Assembly: GCF_002078175.1 (NCBI RefSeq)
Contig: NZ_MWFK01000002.1
Location: forward strand, 310,001 to 374,000
Length of the DNA: 64,000 bases
Reading direction: 5' to 3'
Source of the DNA: Streptomyces sp. M41(2017)
GTDB taxonomy: Bacteria > Actinomycetota > Actinomycetes > Streptomycetales > Streptomycetaceae
Shown here in pieces: positions 52,022-61,244 of the stretch. Each line of letters begins with the position of its first letter. The stretch's first letter is position 1. The notes under the pieces were generated by a model. It did not search any database and was not told the origin of the DNA. It was given only the letters and a program-made list of their open reading frames with translations. A program made the translations under genes and the position numbers.

Positions 52022-54628
52022 TTACGGACGGATGTGGGAGACGCCGGCGTCGAGCCCGCGCAGCCGGTCGATCTCGTGGTCCATCTGCTTCTGTTCGTGG
52101 GCCAGATCCCGTATCTGACGGGCGTTGTCGGCGCGCCGCTTCTTCAGGCAGTCGACGGCGTGGCGGATGTAGGCCTGCCACAGCGCGGGATCGGGCCCTC
52201 GGCGCAGTGCCAGTTCGAGTCGGCCGGTCTCCTGGTCCGCCCGGTGCGGGCCGTCCTGCGTCGTCCAGGCGTTGCGGTAGGCCGTGAGGATGTCGAGGAT
52301 CCGTTCCCCGACCGGGCCCCGCGCCGCCCAGGACCGCAGGGGGGCGCAGAGTTCGTCGGGGTCGGCGCCCGCACGGTGTGCATCGAGCAGCCGGGCGGCG
52401 AGTACGCGGCGGTCCTCCGCGGTGTTCCCGACGGCGCGAGCGGTCCGGTGCACCGTGCGCAGGGAGAGGGCCGGCGCCAGTTCCGGTCGGTGCCGGGCGA
52501 TCCGGTCGAGCCAGCGGGTGTCCTGCTCCGTCTCGTTCCAGAGGGGACTCCGGGTCAGCCGCGCCACGGCGTCGACGACCACGAGGTGAGTGGAGGAGCC
52601 GGGCCCCTCCAGCAGCCGCAGGGTGAGGTCGCGGCCGGTGTCGTCGGGTCCCTCGCCGGTCTCCGGGTCGACGGAGAGGATCTCGTCCAGCAGGCCTTTC
52701 ACGACCGTGGCCGCGTGTTCGCGGACGAGGGGCGAGTCGAGTTCCGCCTGCAGGGTCGAGGCGTATCCGGCGAGCCGGGTGGTGACGCCGGCCGAGCCGG
52801 CCGGCTCCGGTGTGCGGGTGAGGGCGAAGAAGCCCTCGGGCAGCCGGTCGGTGAGCGAGCACAGCATGTCCCAGCGTGCGGCGGTCTCGGGGCGCAGCTG
52901 GTACGGCGGGCGGTCCAACGCGCGGTGGAGCTGCGCCTGCGGTGTCGGGTCGGCCGGGTCGGTCGGGGTGCTCCGGCACGCGCAGGCCACGAGTCCTTCG
53001 AAGAAGCCGCCCCTGAGGAGGAGGTCGGCGAGTCCACAGGCTGCGGCCGCCGCCAACAGCCGCGTGGCCGGCCCCGGATGAGCCTCGGTCCACTTCCTCG
53101 AGAGATCGACCGTCACACTCCCGCTCACCAACAGGGCGTACAGCGGCGCGAGTTCGGGGCTGCCCGGCACGTCGGGCACCGACTCGTCGCAGAGCCAGCG
53201 CAGCCAGGCCAGGACCTGCGGGGCCGGGTCGTGCTGGTGCGCGCACACGGCCTGCACGAGCCGTCCCGCCAGGCCCGGGAGGCTCAGCAGCTGCGACTGG
53301 GTGAAGGCCATCGTGCCGGGGCTGAAGGCGGCGATGGTGGGCAGCAGCCGGTCGACGACGGGATCCTGCGCGTCCACCGAGGCACGTCGCCGTACCTGGT
53401 CGACCACGCAGGCCAGGGCGCGGTCGAGTGGATCGCGGCCCTCACGCGTGTCGGGAGTCGCTTCGCGCAGGGACTCGAACCGGCCGCGGGCGTTGTCGAG
53501 GTGTCCGTCGAGCAGGTCGTCCACGAGCTGCTCCCAGAACGCCTGGGACACCTCCGCCTGAGGGAGATGGCGGGCCATGGCGCTCAGGTCGGTGGACCGC
53601 CCGGCCAGTTTGGCCGCGGACAGCACGGCGACGGACTGGGTGTCGAAGACCTCGTGGCGCAGGGCGTCGTCGATCAACTGGTCGTCCACCGTCCGTCCGT
53701 GGCGCACCTCCTGCGCGAGAGCCAGCCCCGGGTTGAGCCCGGACAGAATGTGCAGGGCGTCGGCGTGCACGTGCGCCGAGTCGAGGTCGAGGGGGGCGCG
53801 GGAGCGGGCGAGATGGGCGACGACGGTCTCGGCTCCGTGGGTGTGCCATGCCTCGATGAGGAGGTCGAAGTAGGAGCGCGCGCCGGGGGACAGCCGGTCG
53901 AGGTCGGGGAGGCCGCCGTCCCAGACCAGGCCCGTGACGCCCGGCGACTCGTCGGCGACGCCCCAGTACAGACGCATGGGCACCTGGGATCCCGAGGAAC
54001 TGCCGGTCGCGGCGGACAGCGAGGCGCGTACGCCGAAGGGGAGCATCGCGGCGACGCAGTCCAGTACCTGGAGCAGGTCGAGGGGCTTGTAGTCGCGGGC
54101 GCCCGTCACCACGACGGGGCCGTCGAGGAGGCAGGCCGCGGCTGCCGCGAGCCAGTGGCTGCCCGCGGTCACCCGGTCGCTGATGGCGCTGCCCACATGG
54201 GCGAGGAGCCCGCCGCCGTCTCCGACGGGCAGCTGGACGGGCGCGACGCCGGACGCGGGGACGAACGGGACGGCTTCGACCGCGGCCCTGGCCATGTCGC
54301 ACCAGCCGAGGGAGAGTTCACCGATCCGGTCGGTGGGGACGGCGAAGTGGTGGATCCGGTGGATCGTCCGGTTCGTCCGGTCCACGTTTTCGGTGCTGTC
54401 CAGCACGTAGATGCCGAGGGTGTCGGTCCCGTCCGGGGTCCGCCCGGGTCCGATGGTGATCCAGGGGAGTTGGTCGCCGCGCGCCGGCGTGCCCGGCGAC
54501 CAGTGGAGGATCGAGGCGTTGTAGTCGGCGCTCCGGTCGGGCGGATAGGCCGCCAACACCTTGTAGCCGCTGTTGGTCCGGGGCTCCTTGCCCCACAGGG
54601 CCCAGTGGGCGGTCAGTCCCGGTGGCAT
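52022..54628 (-). CDS. GTPase-associated protein 1 (GAP1)-like, large multidomain protein
   Basis: 868 residues from ATG (GAGGAG upstream). The N-terminus has YPPDRSADYNASILHWSPG and IYVLDSTENVDRTNRTIHRI (GAP1-N2 type as I recall it), a middle part with VTAGSHWLAAAAACLLDGP, and a long helical C-terminus with DNARQIRDLAHEQKQMDHEI and HIRP end. No nuclease or other catalytic motif is seen. In described systems GAP1 proteins accompany a double GTPase as an effector or platform. It is 43 bases downstream of the GTPase gene. Confidence 0.65.
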   Translation of the reverse strand: MPPGLTAHWALWGKEPRTNSGYKVLAAYPPDRSADYNASILHWSPGTPARGDQLPWITIGPGRTPDGTDTLGIYVLDSTENVDRTNRTIHRIHHFAVPTDRIGELSLGWCDMARAAVEAVPFVPASGVAPVQLPVGDGGGLLAHVGSAISDRVTAGSHWLAAAAACLLDGPVVVTGARDYKPLDLLQVLDCVAAMLPFGVRASLSAATGSSSGSQVPMRLYWGVADESPGVTGLVWDGGLPDLDRLSPGARSYFDLLIEAWHTHGAETVVAHLARSRAPLDLDSAHVHADALHILSGLNPGLALAQEVRHGRTVDDQLIDDALRHEVFDTQSVAVLSAAKLAGRSTDLSAMARHLPQAEVSQAFWEQLVDDLLDGHLDNARGRFESLREATPDTREGRDPLDRALACVVDQVRRRASVDAQDPVVDRLLPTIAAFSPGTMAFTQSQLLSLPGLAGRLVQAVCAHQHDPAPQVLAWLRWLCDESVPDVPGSPELAPLYALLVSGSVTVDLSRKWTEAHPGPATRLLAAAAACGLADLLLRGGFFEGLVACACRSTPTDPADPTPQAQLHRALDRPPYQLRPETAARWDMLCSLTDRLPEGFFALTRTPEPAGSAGVTTRLAGYASTLQAELDSPLVREHAATVVKGLLDEILSVDPETGEGPDDTGRDLTLRLLEGPGSSTHLVVVDAVARLTRSPLWNETEQDTRWLDRIARHRPELAPALSLRTVHRTARAVGNTAEDRRVLAARLLDAHRAGADPDELCAPLRSWAARGPVGERILDILTAYRNAWTTQDGPHRADQETGRLELALRRGPDPALWQAYIRHAVDCLKKRRADNARQIRDLAHEQKQMDHEIDRLRGLDAGVSHIRP

Positions 54629-54671
54629 GGCGTGTGGTCTCCTCTCGTGGCGGTGGTGCGGTGCCGGGGGG

Positions 54672-56081
54672 TCAGGATTGCTGGGGGCCGACGCCCCGCA
54701 GGAAGAGGAACGGTTCGAGGATGTTCACGGGCCGGGGCGGCGCGACGAGCCGTACGTCGTCCTCCACGGGATTCACCAGGGACGGGTTCTCGAAGTCGAA
54801 GCCGCGCTCGGGATCGATCCAGAACCCGACGGCCGAGCACACGAAGTACCCGACCCGCTCGGGGGCGAAGTACTGCTCGATCTGTTGCTGGATCTCGCGC
54901 AGGCTGCCGTGCGGGAACGCATGGCACAGTCCGTCGAACAGGCGCTTGGCGTCCATCACTTCGGGCTGTCCGGTGCGAGGGTTGAGGCGGACGTTGCCCT
55001 GCTCGCAGGCGAAGCGGAACACCCGGTCGTCGTCGAACTTGGCGAGACAGACGGCGATGCTGTGCGGCAGCTTGTTGCCGTGGCGTTCGCCGCGCATGTT
55101 GACCTCGGTGGCCACTCCCCCGAGGACGTCGGTGAAGAAGTCCGCGTTCTGGCGGGCGTCGTCGGCCACGGGTCCCTCGTCGCCGTTGACCTGCCACTCG
55201 CGGACGGGGTCCACCACGTACACCATGGCCCGGGCCGTCCCGAGGTCCTTGATGAGCTTGCCCCCCAGTGCCGCACCGGTCTGCGACCGAAGGTCGAACG
55301 CCTCGCCCGGCAGATCCCGGAGCGTCACCTTGAACTCCGTCAGGTCGCGGCGATCGGCACCGCGCCGCCAGCGCTTGCCGCCGCCGCGCGCGAAGCGTGT
55401 TCCGCCGAGGTTTCCGGCCAGGGTGAAGCGGACCGGCCGCTGCTCGGTCAGTGTGGCGGGCGGGAACGTCCGGTCGCGGTAGAGGGTGTGTGCCAGGTCG
55501 CTCAGGAATTTCTGGGAGGCGTGGTCCTCCGGCCACATGTTCCACTCTCCGTACATGGGGTCCTGTACGGCTCGGGACAGCGCGGCGAGGAGCGTCGATT
55601 TGCCGCTTCCCATGCCGCCCCAGAGGGTGATCGTCGATTCGGGTGCGGAGGCGTCGTCCGCACCCTGCTGGGCGGCCTCTTTCCGGGAGGCCTTCTCCGA
55701 GGCCGTCTTCCCGCCGGACTTGGCCCGTTTCCCGCTCGGGGAGGCCTCCTCCAGCTTCTCCATGAAGACGGGCGGCGGGGCCTCGGCCCTGCGCCCGGGG
55801 TCGGTGGTGGGCGGGCCAGGATCCCTGGCCTTGTCGTCGTACGGCGAGGTGGGCGCGGGTACGGGCGGGGCGGCGGAGCCCCCGTTCACCGGCGCGGAGC
55901 CGGGGGCGCTCCGGGGGGCGCCGACCGGCGCCTGCACGGGTGCCGGTGGCAGTGCGGCCCTGCCACCCACCAGGGTGGAGGGGTCGAAGACGGCGAACGG
56001 TCCCTCACCCGACCTGTCGCGTCTCTTCCGCTCCGGCCTGTCGTCGCCGGTGCCCTCGGCCCGCTCGTCCTTGATGACCAT
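54672..56081 (-). CDS. TRAFAC-type GTPase (double-GTPase-2-like) of a conflict-type system
   Basis: 469 residues. The ATG at 56081 is chosen (GGGGGGAG upstream). Residues 1-170 are disordered and rich in Pro, Ala, Gly and charge. The NTPase core follows: Walker A GGMGSGKSTLLAAL (G1), RDLPGEAFDLR (G3-like DxPG), YVVDPVREWQV, and VCLAKFDDDRVFRF (G4-like, Lys-Phe-Asp in place of NKxD). The rest has FVCSAVGFWIDPE. It is the double-GTPase group described in NTP-driven conflict systems. GTP rather than ATP is presumed. It should be the switch of the cluster, with the GAP1 next to it. Confidence 0.75.
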   Translation of the reverse strand: MVIKDERAEGTGDDRPERKRRDRSGEGPFAVFDPSTLVGGRAALPPAPVQAPVGAPRSAPGSAPVNGGSAAPPVPAPTSPYDDKARDPGPPTTDPGRRAEAPPPVFMEKLEEASPSGKRAKSGGKTASEKASRKEAAQQGADDASAPESTITLWGGMGSGKSTLLAALSRAVQDPMYGEWNMWPEDHASQKFLSDLAHTLYRDRTFPPATLTEQRPVRFTLAGNLGGTRFARGGGKRWRRGADRRDLTEFKVTLRDLPGEAFDLRSQTGAALGGKLIKDLGTARAMVYVVDPVREWQVNGDEGPVADDARQNADFFTDVLGGVATEVNMRGERHGNKLPHSIAVCLAKFDDDRVFRFACEQGNVRLNPRTGQPEVMDAKRLFDGLCHAFPHGSLREIQQQIEQYFAPERVGYFVCSAVGFWIDPERGFDFENPSLVNPVEDDVRLVAPPRPVNILEPFLFLRGVGPQQS

Positions 56082-56174
56082 GGTGGTCTCCCCCCAGGTG
56101 TCGGCGGCGGTACGGTCCCGCCGCGCGGTTGCTGTGCCGCGCACCCCCCGGTGCGCGGCTACGTCGTGGAGTCG

Positions 56175-58136
56175 TCAGCCGGCTGCCGCGGGCAGCCAGT
56201 CGCCCCCTGCTCCGTCGGACACGACCAACCGGATCGGTGTGCCGTCCTCGGGCAGCCCGAGGGCGGGTGCCGCGACGGCGGAGGCGATGGAACGGGGATC
56301 GTGCCCCGCCGCGAAACGCCCCTCGGCGCCGAACAGGTCCCAGGCGCGGTCGGCCCACTGCGCGAGATGCGGCTCGCCCGCCAGCCGGTCCATCCACGTC
56401 GGCTCGTCGACGACCGCGACACAGGCGACGCCGTCGTAGTGGCGTACCGACCGCAGTGCGGCCTCCCACTCCAGCCGGTCCGGACAGATGCGTACCGCCG
56501 CACCGCGCCGGAGCACTCGCGGTGGCCGGTTCCGTGGATGCGGGGGCCGGGAGCCGACGACGAGGAGGACCCGGTGGCTGTCCGGGCGCCACGCGTCGCG
56601 CCAGTAGGACAGTTCGTGCGGTACGTGTTCGAGGCCGGTGGCGAAGTCGTGCCGCAGCGCGCTTCGGTGCCAGCCGCCGAGTGCCTGTTCGGCGGCCTGC
56701 GGATCCGACAGGGCCACCCGGTGGACGAGCGGATCGCTGTGGTGGGGCCGGTCGAGGGGAGCGTGGTCGCGGTATCCGATCAGTCCGATCCGGAGTGTGT
56801 CCTCGTCCCCCACGGCGTCCCGGACGGCCGCGACGACGGCCGCCGCTTCCTGGAGCCGCTCCTCCACGGCCACGCCTCCGTCGGCCTGGGGCCCCGCGAT
56901 CTCGACGGCGAGCACCAGGTCGACGGGGCGTGGCCGGGACAGCCTGCGCGGAGTGTGGAGCGCGAGTGCGGCCCATGGCGACGTCTCGGGCTCGTGACGA
57001 CCGTCGTACCGGAGCTCCACCCGGTCCGGGGCGGTGAGCCGGTAGCGCAGTACGGCCCGTGCGCCCGGCGGAAGTTCGAGGCGGTCGGCCCGCAGGGGCT
57101 TCCAGTGCGACGGTGCGTCCTCGGGTCCGGCCGAGACGACCGCGGCGACGCTCTGGCCTGCGGTGGCACCGCCCGGTGGGGCCGCCACGGACACCCTGAC
57201 GTCGGGGCCGGCGTCGCTGTCCGTGGGATCGCTCGGCCGGCTGCCCGCCGGGAACAGCATGTGCCGCACCAGCCCGACCGTGCCGGAGACGCCGTCGACG
57301 TGGGCGCCCGCGAGCCAGACGGAGTGCCGCAGCGGCAGCCCGGCGAAGAGGTCGATCGGTGTCTCGGGCCAGTGGACGGGCAACCGCACACGCAGTACCG
57401 ACTCCTCGTCGGCCCGCAGCACCTCGGCAGCCTGCTCGACGAGCGGCCAGCCGGCGGCTCGTACGACGAGCACGAGGGGCCCGGCCGAAGACGGACACCG
57501 GCGGGCGAAGGCGCACAGGCGGCTTCCCAGTGAAGCGACGACGTCGACGGACTCACCGCCGGGTCCGGGGTTCGCCCTGCCGTGCGCAGACGCCGCCCGG
57601 TCGTCCATGGTGGGAAGTCCCGTGTCCGCTGCGGCGGTTCCCCCGGCGAGAAGGAAGAGGCGGAGGAGCCGTGCGGAAGGAAGTCCTTCGCCGGCGGACA
57701 AGGCATCGAGCCAATCCGCTTCGGCGAGTTGCCGGATATCCAGCCCGGAGCGATCGTCGTCATAGGAGACACGTGTCATGCGGAGCCGCTCGCAACCGAC
57801 CTCCACCATGCGCACGGACGGACAACGCCCGGATGCCAGGGACGTGAGAATCCAGCCGAGCCCCGACCGTGTGACACGGGCCCGTTCCGCATCCTGTACG
57901 TCGCGCCACGCGCGTCGCCATGCCTGGGGTTCCGGTGGCGAATCCGCCAACAGAGCTGCCACAGGGGCCTGTTCAGGCGTCCGCGATGGCGAAATGCGCG
58001 CCGTGTCCAGTACGTCGGCGACACGCAGCGCGGCACGGAGGTTCCCGTTCTCGTCGTCTCTCCCGGATTCCGCCCGCACGAATTCCCCCCGTCCCGCTGC
58101 AATCACCGGTGCTTCAACTGCCCTACGAATAGGCAT
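56175..58136 (-). CDS. vWA-like protein with degenerate metal site, first gene of the GTPase cluster
   Basis: 653 residues from ATG. The N-terminal 350 residues are helical/mixed without a recognised family (YDDDRSGLDIRQLAEADWLD). From about 410 a vWA-like fold is seen: PVDLVLAVEIAG where DxSGS is expected, TLRIGLIGYRDHAPLD and DFATGLEHVPHELSYWRD. The DxSxS Ser residues are absent, so metal binding is unlikely; the domain may be a scaffold. It is the upstream gene of the block and 93 bases before the GTPase start. Alternative, later starts cannot be excluded. Confidence 0.7.
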   Translation of the reverse strand: MPIRRAVEAPVIAAGRGEFVRAESGRDDENGNLRAALRVADVLDTARISPSRTPEQAPVAALLADSPPEPQAWRRAWRDVQDAERARVTRSGLGWILTSLASGRCPSVRMVEVGCERLRMTRVSYDDDRSGLDIRQLAEADWLDALSAGEGLPSARLLRLFLLAGGTAAADTGLPTMDDRAASAHGRANPGPGGESVDVVASLGSRLCAFARRCPSSAGPLVLVVRAAGWPLVEQAAEVLRADEESVLRVRLPVHWPETPIDLFAGLPLRHSVWLAGAHVDGVSGTVGLVRHMLFPAGSRPSDPTDSDAGPDVRVSVAAPPGGATAGQSVAAVVSAGPEDAPSHWKPLRADRLELPPGARAVLRYRLTAPDRVELRYDGRHEPETSPWAALALHTPRRLSRPRPVDLVLAVEIAGPQADGGVAVEERLQEAAAVVAAVRDAVGDEDTLRIGLIGYRDHAPLDRPHHSDPLVHRVALSDPQAAEQALGGWHRSALRHDFATGLEHVPHELSYWRDAWRPDSHRVLLVVGSRPPHPRNRPPRVLRRGAAVRICPDRLEWEAALRSVRHYDGVACVAVVDEPTWMDRLAGEPHLAQWADRAWDLFGAEGRFAAGHDPRSIASAVAAPALGLPEDGTPIRLVVSDGAGGDWLPAAAG

Positions 58137-58447
58137 TGTTCACGACGGTCCGGACGTGACTACGTCCCGACCGAGAGCACGCAGGTCTGATCACACAACC
58201 CCCGGAGTCCCCACTCCGCTTACGCGTCACACTAATAGTCACGCGAGGGCCATCGCAGCATTTTCGGCAGCATCTCGACGACATTCGGCCAGCTCGATTC
58301 CCCACCCCGAATTCGAAGCGAACAGAATTCCTAATCAGTCGAACGTGCTCTAATTTTCAGGCCTTTACGACCCAGGATCGGCGTCGGCTGCGGGTTGGCG
58401 CACGGGGACCAACAGCGGGACAGGGGCCGGGGGGGACAATGCTCGGC
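58137..58447. other. Upstream region of the GTPase cluster
   Basis: This AT-richer stretch must carry the promoter of the minus-strand cluster. A weak -10 candidate on the minus strand is TAGTGT near 58227-58235, with poor -35 support. No gene is visible. Confidence 0.35.
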
Positions 58448-58807
58448 ATGACCACTTGAAGAGCGCACCACGGCCGTCGAGGCTGGTCGAAGGTCGCGAC
58501 ATGGGACACGACCTTCGACGGGGACCAGCGGATCTGTGCGGCGTGCGGGACACCTGTCCACTCGTACCAGTACCGCCACTACCCGCCCGACTCGGCGATG
58601 TTCGAACGCTGCGTCGGGCTCGCCTGGTGCTCGGGCTGCCGGATCTACTCCGGCTCGATGGTGCACGTTCCGAGGAAGCGCGTCCTCGTGGACGCGCTGG
58701 CGTCACTGCCGGAGGAGGAGCGGGAACGGGTCGGTCGGAGCGAGACACGGCTGGTCGAGTTCCTTGCCCGCCGCGCCCGGAGCGAGGCCGCACCTCCGGC
58801 TTCTTGA
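58448..58807 (+). pseudogene. Zinc-ribbon-type protein gene with an in-frame TGA at codon 4
   Basis: ATG at 58448 is followed by ACC ACT TGA; the same frame then stays open for 115 codons to a natural stop. The product after the TGA reads WSKVATWDTTFDGDQ, ICAACGTPVHSYQYRHYPP, AWCSGCRIYSGSMVHVP and ASLPEEERERVGRSE. The two CxxC knuckles (CAAC, CSGC) make a zinc-ribbon plausible. Its length and codon use suggest a once-functional gene. Besides a nonsense mutation, restart at a later ATG (58598) could make a 69-residue tail without the first knuckle. Confidence 0.5.
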
Positions 58808-58886
58808 TCGCCTCCGAATACCTCGTCCCCTGACGCCGACCTCCCTGAATCCAGCCGCATCAGGGAAGCCGGTGCCCGCTCTCGAT

Positions 58887-60443
58887 CTAGACCCCCGCCG
58901 GAACGCTCCCGGTCAAGACCGGAGTGGCGGATTCCATTGTCGCGACTCCGCTCCTCGGAGTCAGCCAGGCTGTGACCGCCTCGTCGATGTCGACGAGGTC
59001 CCCGGCCGTGTCCGCCGCCCAGGCGATGTAACCGTCCGGGCGCAGCAGCAGGGCGGCACACGGGAGTCCGGGAACGGGTGCCGAGCGCACGACGCGCAAC
59101 GCACCGCGCAGCCTCGGCGGCGGAGCCCAGTCCGGGGCCGTGGGCCCGAAGCGCACCAAGGTCATGCACCCGTCGGCCAGGAGCCTGATCGCATCGACGG
59201 GCCCGTTGTCCGTGGCCAGTTCGAGGTTGTAGAGGAATCGCCCCTCCCAGAGGGACGGATACCTCGATCGTGGCGGCAGCACCGTGTCCTGCCCGCTGAC
59301 CATCAGGGCAAGCCGCACCGTTTCGGTGGCGACGTCCGCCGCGGTTCCCGTGGCTGCGGTCAGCTCCGCGAGGGACACGGGTGTGTTGACCGGTCGCATC
59401 AGGTCCACCTGTTTCCGCACCTGCTCCAGCAGACGGGCCGCGGCGGGCCTGCGCTCCGCGTCGTACGAGTCCAGCAGCCCTTCGGCGGCCACCCCCCGCA
59501 CGGTGAACGCGAGCTTCCATCCGAGGTTCAGGGCATCGAGCAGTCCTGTGCTCAACCCCTGTGCTCCGATGGGGAAATGAACATGGGCGGCGTCCCCGAC
59601 CAGGAGGAGCCGGCCCGAGCGGTAGGACCGGGCGAGGCGGGAGAAGTCGCTGAAGCGGCTCAGCGAGCACGGTTCGTCCATGTCGATGTCCCGGCCCATG
59701 ACCTTCGACGTCGCACGCCGGAACTCCTCAAGTCCCAACGGGAGCCTGTGATCCGCAGCAGGCGTCAGGCAGTCGACGACCCGCAGATGCCACCGGCCGT
59801 CGTGCGTCTCCTTGGCGACGGCCCAGCCGCGCGGGGTGCGATGCCATCCCGGCTCGGGGACCCCCTCCCCCGCGCACCGCACGACCCCCACCATCGCGGA
59901 CACGGTCGGGGCGGACTCGTCGGCGGGGATCCCGCCGAGGGCCCGTACGGCGCTCCGGGCACCATCGGCCCCGACGACGTAAGCGGCCTCGAACTCGACC
60001 CTCCCCCTGGGGTGTTCGGCCGTGACCACGACCGACCGCTCGCTGTGTTCGAGGCCGACCACGCGGTACTGCCGTAGCACCAGTGCTCCCGCGGCGCGGG
60101 CGCGCTCCTCGAAGTCCCGTTCAAGGACGGCCTGGGGCCGCTTCAGCAGCGGCTCCGGTTCACCGGCCGGGGCGGTCAGTTCCAGGCCCCAGAGGCCCGC
60201 GAAGTGGAAGGGAGCGGACACCGCCTCCTCGGTCAACGGGAGGGCGGGAGCGGGCAGATACCCCCGGCGCGCCAGGACCTGGGCCGTACGAGCGTGCAGG
60301 GTGGTCGCCCTGGGGCGGCCGGACACCTCGGCCCTCTCCTCCAGCACCACCGTCCGCACCCCGTAGCGGGCCAGTTCGGTCGCGAGCAGCAGCCCCACGG
60401 GGCCACCGCCCACGATCACGACATCCGTTCGGACACACTCCAT
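58887..60443 (-). CDS. FAD-dependent aromatic/polyketide-type monooxygenase
   Basis: 518 residues from ATG (GGGGGG upstream). The FAD-binding Rossmann motif is VVIVGGGPVGLLLATELARYG (GxGxxG). The DG motif is VVGADGARSAVRALGG and the second FAD motif is LLVGDAAHVHFPIGAQGLST with LLDALNLGWKLA. A C-terminal thioredoxin-like domain (GLPCAALLLRPDGYIAWA) is present as in PgaE/RdmE- or rifampicin-hydroxylase-like enzymes. It hydroxylates an aromatic substrate with NAD(P)H and O2, in detoxification or in polyketide tailoring. A broken TetR gene lies upstream. Confidence 0.85.
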   Translation of the reverse strand: MECVRTDVVIVGGGPVGLLLATELARYGVRTVVLEERAEVSGRPRATTLHARTAQVLARRGYLPAPALPLTEEAVSAPFHFAGLWGLELTAPAGEPEPLLKRPQAVLERDFEERARAAGALVLRQYRVVGLEHSERSVVVTAEHPRGRVEFEAAYVVGADGARSAVRALGGIPADESAPTVSAMVGVVRCAGEGVPEPGWHRTPRGWAVAKETHDGRWHLRVVDCLTPAADHRLPLGLEEFRRATSKVMGRDIDMDEPCSLSRFSDFSRLARSYRSGRLLLVGDAAHVHFPIGAQGLSTGLLDALNLGWKLAFTVRGVAAEGLLDSYDAERRPAAARLLEQVRKQVDLMRPVNTPVSLAELTAATGTAADVATETVRLALMVSGQDTVLPPRSRYPSLWEGRFLYNLELATDNGPVDAIRLLADGCMTLVRFGPTAPDWAPPPRLRGALRVVRSAPVPGLPCAALLLRPDGYIAWAADTAGDLVDIDEAVTAWLTPRSGVATMESATPVLTGSVPAGV

Positions 60444-60689
60444 CAACGTCGCCCCCCAGCGGTCACACAACACCGACGTCTTCGTCACCGGACGCACAAA
60501 AATATACCGGTCGCCTGGTTGTTTTCTCAGGGCTCCGCAGGAGCCTGTTCCAGCCAACTCCGAACAGCGGCATCCCAGCATCGCTTGACGAAGGGGCCGG
60601 GATCTCGCGCCAACGGTTCCGCTCAGGTCGTGCCGTGCCGTCCTGGCACCGCGATGCGGTCGAGCCGGCGAACCAGAGGCCGTAGCCCT

Positions 60690-60985
60690 CGCCCGCGGTC
60701 CTCGGCCGGCCGAGGACCCTGGCGATGACCGCATCCCTCAGCAGGTGGGAGGCCGTCGGATCGTCGAACAACGACGGCGTCGCGATCTGGTCGAGCGCGA
60801 GGCCGACGTTCGCGGACATCGACTCGGCCGCGATGTGGGGATCGACCTTCAGCGCGCCCACCGCCGCACAGCGCACGAGTTCCGCGACGAGCAGGTCCAA
60901 CACCTGCTTCCGCGCGGTGGAGCGCCGGATTCTCCTCGGCGAACGCCATGTGCCCGTCCCAGCAGGCCGGCGACCGGCTCCTCGG
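60690..60985 (-). pseudogene. Decayed TetR-family regulator (C-terminal part)
   Basis: Fragments in different minus-strand frames read PVAGLLGRA, then AFAEENPALHR, then VLDLLVAELVRCAAVGALKV and MSANVGLALDQIATPSLFDD. Together they match the ligand domain of a TetR protein with two frameshifts. The helix-turn-helix is absent. It was probably the regulator of the adjoining monooxygenase. Confidence 0.55.
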
Positions 60986-61244
60986 TCCGTTCTTTGGCTG
61001 TTTTCAGTGCGGTGTTTCGCTCGTAGCCGTGATCCCCAACCCGTCGAGCAGCCCCGCGGAGGTCTACGGCGAACGCGCCCGGGCCGACACGTTGGTGATC
61101 ATCGACAAGGTGGCTGGGGGCGGTTGGGGCCCGGGCGGGACCGTTCTCACGTCCGAGCTGCTCGGTACGAGCCGATCACCGGAAGGTCGGGGCGACGCCC
61201 GCCGGGGACCGGCCTCTGCCTCACGTCCCGCGTGGCGGCTCCGG
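60986..61244. other. Gap before LysR gene
   Basis: A plus-strand frame with YGERARADTLVIIDKVAGGG near 61060-61120 looks protein-like, but no start or family was found. No other gene is visible. Confidence 0.3.

Noticed and set aside
48925..52287. Long plus-strand open frame through the kinase, vWA and GAP1 genes
   Set aside because: Shadow frame in high-GC DNA: no family match, strongly skewed composition, and the minus-strand genes have motifs and ribosome sites.
51806..57533. Two long plus-strand frames (about 1000 codons each)
   Set aside because: Antisense of the GAP1, GTPase and vWA genes, with no motifs or start signals.
61026..61170. Plus-strand frame with ERARADTLVIIDKVAGGG
   Set aside because: No start or ribosome site and no family recognised; overlaps the TetR remnant region.
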